A DNA stretch of 64,000 bases from NCBI RefSeq assembly GCF_039555335.1, contig NC_092628.1, forward strand, positions 65,613,292-65,677,291, written 5' to 3'. The notes under the pieces are model-generated. The model was not told where the DNA came from. It ran no database searches and saw only the letters and a program-made list of their open reading frames with translations. The stretch's first letter is position 1. The number at the start of each line of letters is the position of its first letter. Position numbers and translations under genes: made by a program. This stretch comes from Amphiura filiformis. Lineage: Eukaryota; Echinodermata; Ophiuroidea; Amphilepidida; Amphiuridae. Of this stretch, positions 45,108 through 64,000 are shown one piece after another.

Positions 45108-45769
45108 GGGGTGGGGTATGAACGTTTGGACAGTATTTATTGTGGGACATTAGAGCACATCAGACATATCGAATTGCATTCTGAATACGAAGAATGTCCT
45201 TCTGATATAAAATAATTTTGATTTTTTGAAATTCGCAATGTAATACACATTTTATGGCAAATCATTAAAATTGATATTTTTGATATTTAACAGTACTTGA
45301 AGTAAACTTTATAAATCTGATGATTTATACTTAAAGTGTATGTAGGTGGGATGAAAAGCCGACGATCAATTGAAAATTTTGACCTTTCGTATTGAAGATA
45401 TGGATTTTTTTCCCAAAACACCAAAAAATAATAGGTCTTTTGGGGGGAAAAAATCCATATCTTCAATATAAAAGGTCAAAATTTTCAATTGATCGTCGGC
45501 TTTTCCTCTCAGCTACATACACTTTAAGAATATATCATTAGATTCATAAAATTTATTTCGAGGACTGTTATATATCAAAAATTTGAAAAATATCAAATTT
45601 TAATAATTTGTCATAAAATTTGTATTATATCGTGAATTTCGAAAAATGAAAATTATTTGATATCAAAAAGACATGCTTCGTATTCAGAATGCGATTCGAT
45701 ACGTCTGAGGTGCTCTCATGTCCCACAAAAAATACTGTCGAAACGCCACAAACGCTCATTCTAGATCCC
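45108..45769. mobile_element. TTAA-flanked foldback MITE, almost entirely palindromic
   Basis: 662 bp, flanked by TTAA (45104-45107, 45770-45773). The arms run inward to about 45415 and 45440, leaving a tiny loop, so the whole element folds on itself. Shared blocks include GACAGTATTT, GCATTCTGAATACGAAG and a CCGACGATCAATTG stretch. A fragment of the same family lies at 32003-32130. Confidence 0.85.
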
Positions 45770-45847
45770 TTAAAGATGACATTCCTATAAAAAAAAAATC
45801 AAATTTTGGAATTTTTAATTTCATGGTATTTGACCTTGGGACTGAGT

Positions 45848-46210
45848 CAGAGGATGATTTAAGGAAGCCCCATCATGCACTGTAAAAGTGTTTACACTAG
45901 AGTTTCAACTGCCACTTTACTTTTCAAATCCCATTGAACTCTGTGCAAAAGACGTTGTTTTAGAATTGCCCGTGTGTCATTATTAGTTGGTCGATTTCAG
46001 ATCTAAAGTGATGTATGCATCACCTTCTGTAGATAACATAAAATGTGAAATCGACCGACCTTTTGAAGGTGTTTTTATTGTAAATATATCTGTCAAAATT
46101 CAAATTTCACCATGCACGTGTGTATGCAGTGGGCGGGCAGTGGTGTCATGTTCACTCACACAGCTGTGCTAACCGCAAGACTTGCTGGGAAGTGCTTAAA
46201 TCATCCTCTG
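45848..46210. mobile_element. MITE with perfect 9-bp target duplication, Mutator-like
   Basis: 363 bp. The inverted ends are CAGAGGATGATTTAAG and CTTAAATCATCCTCTG. GGACTGAGT flanks both sides exactly (45839-45847, 46211-46219). A 9-bp duplication points to the Mutator superfamily. An internal GGTCGATTTCA/TGAAATCGACC inverted pair is also present. Confidence 0.8.
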
Positions 46211-46315
46211 GGACTGAGTGGACTTTCAAATCCTTGAAAGTACTTATTAAAAAGAGGTTTATTTCATCAATAATTGACAATTGATCTATGATACTCCCTA
46301 TTCAATCCTGTGTAA

Positions 46316-46567
46316 GGGAGCGATCGTTATTTATGGCAGGGGAATGGGTAAATTTAGGGGGGAACACAAATTTTTTTTGTGGTCTTGAGGGGGGAACCTG
46401 AAATTTTAGTTGAACCAGGAGGGGGATTGTTAAATTTTAAATAGAGATAATTGGGAAAACAAGGGGAACGCGAAAATTTTGAGCGGCCGCGAGGGGGGAA
46501 CGCGAAATTTTTTGTCGATATTTTTGCCAAAACACCCATTCCCCTGCCGTAAATAACGATCGGTCCC
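46316..46567. mobile_element. PIF/Harbinger-like MITE
   Basis: 252 bp. The inverted arms of about 33 bp share CGATCGTTATTTA and GGCAGGGGAATGGGT. TAA flanks both sides (46313-46315, 46568-46570). The interior is G-rich with repeated GGGGGGAACGCGAAA blocks. Confidence 0.8.
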
Positions 46568-47157
46568 TAAGGCAGGAAACTAATTAGTATATTATTCAGA
46601 CTAGCAATTTGGCAAAAATATCAAGGTATCATTTACAAAATTATCCATATCTTGAAAAGTATTGATGATATGTATATAATTTTGGTATCATTTTGAAGCT
46701 TATCGTCACGTGCTTACATTTTTATTCAGATCATAAAATGTCAAAAATGCGACTTGTTCCTGGTTCTATCGGAACGGGTCACATGTATGACAATGATTAA
46801 CCCAAGACTAATTTAGTCTCAGATTTTACTGGGCTGGGATTTTTCATATCGATGCTAAAACATGCTTCCCGTCCTGCAATTTTTTCTGAAAATCTTGAAA
46901 ACTTGTACGTCTCAACCCAAATCTAAAATCTGGTGGGGCACTTTTCTTCAAGAAAGTGGACTTTGAGTTTTGTTTTCGCCAGTTTCTGTGCCAAATTGAA
47001 CAGATGTATGTACAAAACGTATTCGCATGCATCTCGGCTGTTGTGTTGCCGATTGCGATGAATAAAAGTCGGGGTTCAAGTTTATGTTGTTGATAATCAA
47101 AATTTCAAGGAATTTTTTATCAAAAGGTGATTGCTTTTTATCTTAATTGAATACCCA
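46568..47157. other. Non-coding stretch
   Basis: No gene or clear repeat recognised. The frame at 46844-47032 shows no known domain. Confidence 0.35.
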
Positions 47158-47259
47158 AGTGGAAGAAGGACCCCCAACTCAATTTTTTACAAAAATGAGT
47201 TAGACCCAGCATTTAAATGACTGCACTCTCTTTGACGTACACTTATTCATGGTTTTCAT

Positions 47260-47299
47260 GGAAGAAAGACCCAACTCCATGGAGTTTGGCCCTTCTTCC
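47260..47299. repeat. 40-bp palindrome
   Basis: Two 20-bp halves match at 17 of 20 positions around a CCATGG centre. Each half repeats the terminal motif (GGAAGAA-G-CCC) of the surrounding putative element. Confidence 0.7.
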
Positions 47300-47734
47300 A
47301 CAAAATAATATTGGGTTAAAGAGGAATTTTGTTCATCCATGAAATCTGCTTTTCACTACAAAAAAGTTTCTTGCTAACATATTACTTACATGCTCCTACT
47401 TGTGCAATTAATGAATAATTACCAAATTTATTTACCAAATGTATTTGGTCAATTCCAGCGAAAGGGACAAAATTCTCTCTATGTTAACTTTCCACTTTAA
47501 AATGTCATTAATAAAGGAAATCACGTTATTGATGGAGCATATCATGTCACGTCCAATGTGCTCTCTTTGAGCATATAGGCCTTTACTAGCAAGTCATACC
47601 AGGGGACAAGTTATGATGGCTTAAATGAATTGGCGTTACCCACGAATTCATAGTTAAAGCACCATATATGTCATTGAATGTCCTTCAATCAAATTGAAAT
47701 TATTACCGTTAGAAAGACGTTTGCACGATCTCTC

Positions 47735-48185
47735 ATCATATACAATATACAATACAATACAATATACGGAATTTATATAGCGCCTTAGCATAAGTATGAA
47801 CAAAGCGCTTTACAATGATCTTAAAAGTACAACTTACACTACATCTTAGGCTACACTTAATGTACAACTTAATTAAAAATAAAAAACTTAGTTTGGAAAC
47901 AAATAGGTTTTCAGGTTAGATTTAAAAGTGGCCAGACTATGTGAAGTACGAAGTTTTAAAGGTAATTTGTTCCAGAGAGCTGGCACAGAATTGCAGAAGG
48001 CATTATTCCCATATGTTGTATGAGTTCTTTTACATTCAAGCAGACTGCCATCAGCATGTGATCGTAGGAACATACCATCAGAAAATGTGTGCGATTTTAG
48101 GAGATTTTGTATGTACAGTGGTGTTGTTTCATGTCTACTTTTATAAGCGAATGTGAGTAGTTTGTAGGTAATACGCATGTAAAAC
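47735..48185 (-). mobile_element. 5'-truncated LINE tail
   Basis: Minus-strand 47888-48178 encodes a LINE C-terminus (RITYKLLTFAYKS, then TTYGNNAFCNSVPALWNKLP and LATFKSNLKTYLF). The 3' UTR has AAAGCGCTTTGTTC-type sequence and ends in TATTG repeats near 47740-47765, the microsatellite tail usual for CR1/L2-type elements. It interrupts the putative element at 47158-50267. Confidence 0.8.
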
Positions 48186-50389
48186 GATTAAATTCCACCA
48201 AAGTTTGTGGACTCTAGAGGCCATTAAGTCAATTTGGCTAATAATTTTGTTACCCGCGTATCAAAAATAAAATGATCGTTCTGAAAAATGTTAAGTGAAT
48301 ATGCCATAAATGACTATATCATGAAACGAAGTTTTGTTCTATAATTCTGAGGTCCAAGTGATTATTTTATGCAAATACATTTTACCCATAAAATTCCATA
48401 AAATCAAATTTGACGTTACCCACGTATCAACTGTTACCCACGAGTCCAGCCAATATAATTGCCATAACTTAAATTAACATTTAATGACTTTGGACACTGA
48501 ATTTAGTTTGACAAGCGCTTAAAATTGTAAATCGTAAAAATACGTTCATCGCTTTAAAAAAGAAGCTACGACGGTTTAAACTTTTGATACCCACGAATCC
48601 CGAATAGATGCTAACCTTGAAAAACAAGGAGATTGTTTATTTTAAGTTTAAATCAGCACATATTCAAGCCATAGGTATGCTATAATTTTTACAGTACTTA
48701 CAGTTTATGCACCTAAGAAACGCAAACCCCAAACGGTACTATAGTACTTATAGCTTTACCCACGAATTCGGCGTTACCCACGAATCCAAGGATTTACTCG
48801 TAAATTATATGTTTCTTATGCATCTTAACATTTTGAAAACATGCGTAATATGTTCCAAAACAGTCCTGTTTAATAGCGTCCTCTTGAAGGTATACTAAAG
48901 CTGTATCATGAAGTTTTGATTGATTATCCTAAATTACCATTTTTTGGGTAAATGCAATTGGTCAGAGAAACGGGAATCATTGAAACACAGTGGAGGAATA
49001 ACCGCATGATGATTTCCAACCTTCTGTAATATTTTCTATTTTGCCGTTTACCAATACATACCTTCAAATATGTGTTACCCACGAACATTTTGGTTACCCA
49101 CGAATCCCTACTTAAATTATAGTTAACAATGTATTGATAGTGTTTTAGTTCATAGGAACTGTCAAACACGAGTTAATAGAATATTGCTGCATAAAAATAT
49201 GGAATGATTTTACTAAAATAATAATACAAAACTGTTTGCTCTGTCTATTTGAATTTGGCAACTTCATTATTCTCAAAATGTTTATACCCAAAATGCCATA
49301 ATGATCAATTCTAAATATTCCATGTAGTTTGTATTTTGATTAAAATTAATTTTAGTGCCATTGCAGCCTGAATTATTGACATACAGAAAAGTAATTTTTA
49401 TTTTATTAAAAAAAGTTAATAGGAATTGCTATTTTTCAGACGCTGTTACCCACGAATCCATCCAAGAATCTCATCCTGCGACGAGATACAAAATCTAACT
49501 TTATATTTCTATGAAGCATTTATTCTAATCTTTCGAAATAATACAGTAATGTTAAATGACAGCCACTTTGGAAAGAGTTCGAAGAATTGACACAATCTTA
49601 ACTGTACACCTGGTTCTTTCTTAAAATTTGTAATAACCAGAATATTTCTTTGTAGATGTATGTAATAAAATTCTATTTTACGTTCAAAGTCTTCACCGAT
49701 TTCTAGTGTATATGAGTCACACATAAAATATTGAAAGATATTAAAGAAAGTGAAATTTTATGGCGTACAACAGGTGAAAAAGGCTTGAATTCGTGGGTAA
49801 CATGCATATGCGCATTTAACACTTCATTTGGTCTAGCAAGAAAAGTTATTTTTCAATCCGATGGCACTTCCACCTGATGATTCACTAGATATTATCGTCT
49901 CATTTGATAAGTCTAGAATTGAAAAGGAAAACATTTTTAAAATGGCCTCCAGAGAGAATTTTATCCCGCTTTGGCTGGAATTGACCATTTACATTTATAT
50001 AACACATCTGCTTACGGAACTGGGACTTGCAGTACATTAGTGGAAGGAACACTTAGTGGAATGGGCCAAATCCAGCTCGTACTAGGACCTGTACCGTTGC
50101 CATGGAAACATATAATTTCGAAAGTATGTAATACTGTATGTTCATGTATTAAAGGTCCTCTGATGATGAAAACATTGTCTATAAACAATGATATAACTTT
50201 TCCAAATATTAAGTTTTTTCTTTGTATCTCAAAAACAGTTTTGATGAAGGTGGGCCCTTCTTCCACTCAGATATTCAATTTAGTCCCCAAAGTGTGTTGT
50301 TTTCTGCACTACTCATCAGCGTCATTGCAGTCACCGGAGTAGATCAGTTACGTAATCCAATTAAAATGTGCTTAACAACAGGGGATTAA

Positions 50390-50750
50390 GGGGGTACTAC
50401 ACCCCTCGATAAATTTGTGTCTATTTTTGCATTTTTCTTGAAAACTAATAACACACTGGTAACAAAAGTTATGTATATTATAGGGGCAACGAATCCAATT
50501 ACTATGCTGGAATTTCAGTGACCAAAGACAAGCGGTTCGTTATTTATGATAAGAAATAAGGTACCGCTAGGATGTACCTCGTTTCCTATCATATATACTG
50601 AATCGCTTGTCTTGAGTCACTGAAATGTCAGTGTAGTAATTGGATTCCTTGCCCCAACAATATACATAACTGTTGTTACCAGTGTGTAATTATTTTTGAG
50701 AATAAATACAAAAAATAGTCATAAATTTACCACAGGGGTGTAGTACCCCC
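50390..50750. mobile_element. TTAA-flanked foldback MITE
   Basis: 361 bp. TTAA at 50386-50389 and 50751-50754. The ends GGGGGTACTACACCCC and GGGGTGTAGTACCCCC are inverted. The arms pair almost to the centre (ACAAGCGGTTCGTTA and its counterpart near 50600). Confidence 0.85.
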
Positions 50751-50754
50751 TTAA

Positions 50755-53700
50755 GGCCTTCAAAACCGTCAGACTGGATTAGCACGATAAAACTATTTTA
50801 GATCACCCTTTCTTTAATTCTCAACCCATTTCAACAAATAAGATTTTAAATAAGAGCTAAAGAGTACAGGTATTGACTGCTTGAATTAATGATATCTTTT
50901 GTCTTTGTTTAGGGGTGAACATAACTGGTACCTTAATTCTTTGGCTTACTGCAGAAGTCCCAAGTAAACGTAAAATGACTAATCTGATTCTTTTGAACAC
51001 CAAGAAATGACACACAGCCAGTAAGTCCGTTATTTTCTTTTATTCATCGAAGGGCATCCATCTACATCTTTCTCAATATTACAAACGTCATTATTCAACC
51101 TGCCCTTTAATTACATACAAGTGAAATGTGAACACCTGCATTTATATTACAAAGTGCTAATGCTAAGATCTCAAACTTTGTTTGCACTATATATGGTACA
51201 CTTCAAATTGAAGGTAATGATTATGTGTATCAGGATCTCCAGTAGTGGCATAGCTAAGAGTAGCACAAATACTACAAATTTGGTTTTAAAAAAGTTGAAT
51301 TTCTTTCTATGGTCTTTCAAATGACTAATGTTGAAATGTGCAGGAAGCACACACATATTTAACTTTCACTGCTTGGAAGAGGCACAGAATCAATCTAGTG
51401 TTTGCTGAATGTGTCAATTAGCTACGACACTGCCTCCAGTAACCAATCAGGCCCATTGATTCAAATTATGTTGTGTACTGTGATACCCAACACTGAAATA
51501 ATCATGTATCACCTTCAAATTCAAATGCCACCAAGGTACCGCTCTTTTCCATCTTCAGATGACATCTTTAGATGATATCAATAACATACATAATCAAGAA
51601 AGTGTTTGTCCTTACATCTGGTAAATGTTATACACCAAACAGTCATGAAAATACATGTACAATGATATGGACACTTACACACTGACTTTCACAAATATAC
51701 CTCTTCTCAGTTTGGATTTGAAAACAGCAATGTTACAATGTATCCTCTTTGTCATGATAGAGTGGAATTATTTACATGCTGTTTCTTTTCTCAAATTAGC
51801 AATGGGTAAATTTTAAGGTCCTTGACCTGATCGACAGCCTCATCCCCCATTTTTTCTTCATCAAAATTGAGATTTTGGTGTCAGAAGAAAGCTCATATTT
51901 TTCTCATTATCCAAGTGAAATTTAACGCCCAAGATGTTTCGTTTCAATTGTGTGAACAAAATGTAGTGATTTGTGGCAACCACACCAGAAGTGTATGTAC
52001 TATCATATGGGGGCATTGTTATACACGTTTATGCTTCTCATATCAAAAATACTTGAGCAATAGAACTCAAAATGTGGAAATATTGTTTTAATGGCAGGTC
52101 TCGATCTAAGAAAGAAAACAGAACATGAAAAATCGGAAATGACCCTAAGGCCCAACAAAATTGCTTGCTTGTCCTTTGCTGACTTGAAAACTGGAAAGTA
52201 AAGTTTTACTTTACAAAAGAATACCAACCCTAATTTTGTTTTGCTTTCTTTTTCAAAATGTTTGACACCCTGAAAACTTTTTGAACAGTTTCTTCACACT
52301 TCTTAACTGTTTTTTAAAGTATGAATGAAGTGATACAGTATATCACAAATCACACATATTTAGGCTGTCTAAGATATTTAGGCCTATTAAGTATGTGTTT
52401 TAGCTATGATTTTTATAACATCTGGCTGACAGATCCCATCTTATACAGAGAGTGAAACAATGTCAACATCAATGGGTACTGTGATTAAGACTGGACATTT
52501 TTAAGTTATTTGAATTCTTGTCTCAAGTACATAAGAAAAAAAGTGCGATTGTACGATTACAATTTATGTAACACAAACACCTGATCAATGAAATCATGAT
52601 TTAAAATACATCTAAGATAATTGAGACCTTAAGTTGTATTGTGTTTTAAGATTGTATGTCTATGTGTATTGTGTGTGTGTATTGTCTGTGTGGTTGTTAT
52701 GTTGGTTGGTCTGTGCATATTGTGCGAGTCAATACTTGTAAAACCAACATTAATTTGCTCACCAGAAACCAGAACGACAATCCACATATCAACAACTTTG
52801 GCTGATAATTGATTACAATTTCATAATTGGTAGCCTGACATTAAATTTCAAAACTTGACTTAGTAAGCAGCCCAGTAAAATCCGAGTTGTTTTTACATTA
52901 CAATTTGGCACACGCTGTTAATGGTTATTCAACCCTTACATTATGACTGAGATGCCACTGATGGGATTTATATCAACTCCTACAAAGGACTAATTGTTTT
53001 ATTGGTTTCAAGTGTAATTACATAGGCCTACATGTAACCATTTTTGGGACACCCTGTACATCATGAACATTAAAACCCTTAGGCCTGATTTCAAACAGTG
53101 GAAATCCACTGCATCTCCCAATCCCATCATAACCCCAAACATAAAGTTGTTGTGAGACTTCATTGGGCACTTACCTATGCAATTTGAGTGCTTCAGAAAT
53201 TAGACCCTTTGTTGTTGAACCCAATACTTACCTTTTATATTACTGAACCTGAAAATAAAATATTGATACCACCAAATGGCTTCCAAGAAAGTACAAATAC
53301 ACACTCACTATACTACCTTTTCTCTCGGAGAGTTGTTGACATATTTCAATGGGTACAGCTTCAAATTGTGAGCGTTCACCAAATACCTTCCTGAAGGTGT
53401 CGACGAGAGGAAAGATAGTATAGTAGGTCAGATCTTATCTAATCATTAGCTCATCAACATGATTGGGAATGAGGTGTGATTGGTGTACTACATTATATAT
53501 ATACCGTATGATGCATTTAAGTTTGCCAGTGATTTTGATGATCCCATATAGATGCTTTTTACACAACAATATGACCAAGCAGTCAAATTTTGTCATTACA
53601 ATAGTATGAGGAAATCACAATCTGAGCCAGACTGTTTATCTTTAATCCTTCATCAAATGAAAGATAATTTTTGACAAAGCCACTACCCCATCCAAACAGA

Positions 53701-54541
53701 ACTGGTGCTGTTATCAAGGTATTCACAGTTTGCACCCAAGTATCACACACTTCAAAAGGACAAGTTTTGAAATGAGAAAGTCACCCTGGTCTACTAACCT
53801 ACTGTGGTGCGCACCAGCAACAGGTTACACAATTCCAAAAGGAGTCATAAGAATCAAAACTTGTAAACAGTTTCCTTGCAATAAGTTGATGTATTTCTTG
53901 TGTCTGCTCATTCCCCAACTGATGAGCTCTGATCAGAACATTTTCAGAGTACCAAACTACATCATCAGCTTTGATGAAGGATAATAACTGCCAGACCATG
54001 CAACTGTTGATGCAGTTAGTACTAAGATAATGTATGCTGATGTGAACACATTTAATGGTGAACTCGGCTGAAATGGCTGAAACGGTCCATATTCTGTAAA
54101 CATGGATTTTTTTCAGACTTAAAATCTGCAACTTCATTTCACTTCTACAAGATCCTGTAGCAGGGAACATGTATGTAGTTCATGAAGAGGAAACTTTGCA
54201 ATAGAACTGTTGAATGCATGAATCACTATGATTTGTAAGAGTCTGAAGATCCAATGTAGTCAAGGGCGATTTTCCAAGCATGATGTTTTTATTTCCCCAA
54301 ATTAAGGAACGTCCCATTCTAATATTTGATTTATATCTAACTGGGAATAAATTTTAATTTCAAAATTGTGAAATTGGAAGAAAAACAAAAAACTGCATTT
54401 TTACATTGTTTTTGTATGATAATAAAACAAATAAATAAAATGAAAAAGATAAATTTCAAATAATGCACAGGTTCACTTGTGCATTCAACAGTGTCATTAC
54501 AAACTTTTCTCCACCAAATAATAGGTAAACACCATCGTCAA
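50755..54541. other. Downstream of DHX15; possible long 3' UTR and intergenic DNA
   Basis: Free of the transposon clusters seen elsewhere. Minus-strand AATAAA signals occur near 54287 and near 51035, so the DHX15 3' UTR could be about 0.25 kb or up to 3.5 kb. 53045-53059 holds a lone mariner-type end (GGGACACCCTGTAC). The frames at 53730-54170 show no known domain. Confidence 0.35.
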
Positions 54542-62965
<8,424 letters not shown>

Positions 62966-63235
62966 CTGGAACAATGACAACAAATCCAGTTAAAATTTAC
63001 ATGTAAGTATTACAGAATTATGAATAAACAAGCAACCAACACAATGAAACAACATAAGGCCAAAAAAAAAAAAAATTGTTGTGTTGCCCTCCCAAGCCTA
63101 AAATCTGGTAGTACAGCCGGCGGATTTTTTTTTTTTTTTTACCAACTCAACCATTTGATACCTACTATTTCACAGTAACATGAGTGAAGAGAGGCATATG
63201 CATAATATTGGCTGTATTTTCTACCCAATGTTGAA

Positions 63236-64000
63236 TACATACATACATACATACAAAAGTTATTTATAACGCAATTCGCCGCAAGGCAACATTGCGTTTA
63301 CAAATACATCAAAGCAGTAAAACAATATAAAGAAACAAAAGTTCAGAATAAATGAGTTTTTAACAGTTTCTTGAAAGTGTTTGTGGATGTTGCACCCCTG
63401 ATGTGCAGTGGCAGATTGTTCCAGGCTTTGGCAGCAGTAGCAGTGAATCTGCGTTCTCCCGCAACAGAGTTGTATCTATGAACTACCAGACGTGAAGGAT
63501 CATTTGAAGATCTGAGAGGGCAGCCGGGAACATAATAAGAGAACAATTGAGTTATGTAAGCTGGTGATTGGTCATTCAATGCCTTGTATACATAGAGCAG
63601 GATCTTGTAAGTTACTCTTTGTGCTATCGGAAGCCAGTGGAGTTTTGTGATTAAGGGTGCAGCTTCAGTCCAGCGACCTAAGGCATATATGACACATGCG
63701 GCTTTGTTCTGTAAGCGTTGCAAGCGAATCATATTCTTGGATGAAAGGTGAGTGAAAAGTGCATTGCAATAGTTTAAACGTGACAGGACCAGCGCACGGA
63801 CAACATGATGGCATGTGTCAGAATCAATATATTTTCGGATTCTCCAGATATTCCTGATGTGATAAAGGATCGAGCGACGAAGACTATCGATGTGAGAGGT
63901 GAGTGACATTGAACTATCGAAACTAGATGCCAAGATTTCTGATGACCGTGGAGGGTGTGATCTTCAATGAACCAATTTCAAGGGTAACGTCATTAAGCTG
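63236..64000 (-). mobile_element. LINE 3' end (CR1/L2-like), continuing past the window
   Basis: Minus-strand 63343-63933 encodes the C-terminal RT/thumb region: DSSMSLTSHIDSLRRS, ALVLSRLNYCNALF, RLQRLQNKAACVIY and LHWLPIAQRVTYKILL, then GERRFTATAAKAWNNLPLHI and TFKKLLKTHLF with stop. This is the standard CR1/L2 end. The 3' UTR has a short hairpin (CGCAATTCGCCGCAAGG region) and ends in TATG repeats near 63236-63255. One frame shift is visible near 63935. It sits in an intron or upstream region of DHX15, same strand. Confidence 0.85.

Larger units (their letters stand above)
47158..50267. mobile_element. Putative 3.1-kb element with layered inverted ends and a repeated 15-bp motif
   Basis: Three inverted pairs are nested in order: GTGGAAGAAGG (47159) with CCTTCTTCCAC (to 50265); a block of about 36 bp at 47455-47489 with 49953-49989 (GGTCAATTCCAGC and AAAATTCTCTCT shared); and GTTACCCACGAATTC (47635) with its complement (to 49801). 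Between them GTTACCCACGAATCC or close variants occurs about ten times, all in one direction except the last. No transposase frame. A LINE tail is inserted at 47735-48185. Superfamily unknown; no target duplication was read at the outer ends. Confidence 0.55.

Noticed and set aside
47635-49801. CRISPR-like array suggested by the regular GTTACCCACGAATCC motif
   Set aside because: Spacing is irregular (18 to over 300 bp), spacers are not uniform, and the context is eukaryotic with spliced genes.
52003-52227. 74-codon minus-strand frame in the DHX15 downstream region
   Set aside because: No known motif; length within chance for this base composition.
53799-54170. 123-codon minus-strand frame downstream of DHX15
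   Set aside because: No homology recognised, no splice sites in keeping with a gene, likely 3' UTR or intergenic.

Overview
The window looks like nuclear DNA of a marine deuterostome invertebrate, most likely an echinoderm or a hemichordate. The signs are short exons with GT-AG introns, AT-rich non-coding DNA thick with small DNA transposons, CR1/L2-like LINE ends, Penelope-like elements, and animal gene families with strong exon conservation. The species call is an inference, because no diagnostic marker gene is present.

Three host genes can be read, all on the minus strand. (1) 20031-28824 is a four-exon SLC16-like (monocarboxylate transporter family) gene with an intact 435-residue reading frame. 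(2) 35088-44214 is a seven-exon, 229-residue, four-pass membrane protein with a cysteine cluster at its N-terminus and a PPxY motif at its C-terminus, best matched to the LAPTM family. (3) 54542 to beyond 62965 is DHX15 (Prp43), the spliceosome-disassembly DEAH helicase. Twelve coding exons of DHX15 are visible and its 5' end is not. Four of those exons carry length changes that break the frame, while the other two genes carry none. Decayed copies of the third SLC16 exon lie at 30565-31131 (+) and 32133-32925 (-), the remains of a second paralogue.

The rest is repeats. 1-20030: a LINE tail with two nested DNA transposons, several terminal-inverted-repeat (TIR) elements, a tRNA-derived SINE, a 553-bp higher-order satellite (15991-17372) and a LINE reverse-transcriptase fragment. 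20031-28824: the SLC16 introns hold a 2.76-kb TTAA-flanked foldback element with an array of about two dozen short motifs in alternating orientation, a LINE tail and a Penelope-like element. 29000-35000: Harbinger-like and mariner-like small elements around the SLC16 remnants. 35000-44300: the LAPTM-like introns hold a non-autonomous hAT element with a perfect 8-bp target duplication, a Penelope fragment, and two orphan histone-type 3' stem-loops. 44300-54500: a run of TIR elements, including a 3.1-kb composite with about ten copies of one 15-bp motif. 54500-64000: DHX15, with a mariner-like element and a LINE in its introns.

The best candidates for undescribed structure are the motif-array foldback at 20362-23118, the 47158-50267 element with its repeated GTTACCCACGAATCC motif, the orphan histone stem-loops at 42568-42674, and the higher-order satellite. 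I see no new multi-gene system. The three genes are not functionally linked by anything visible here.
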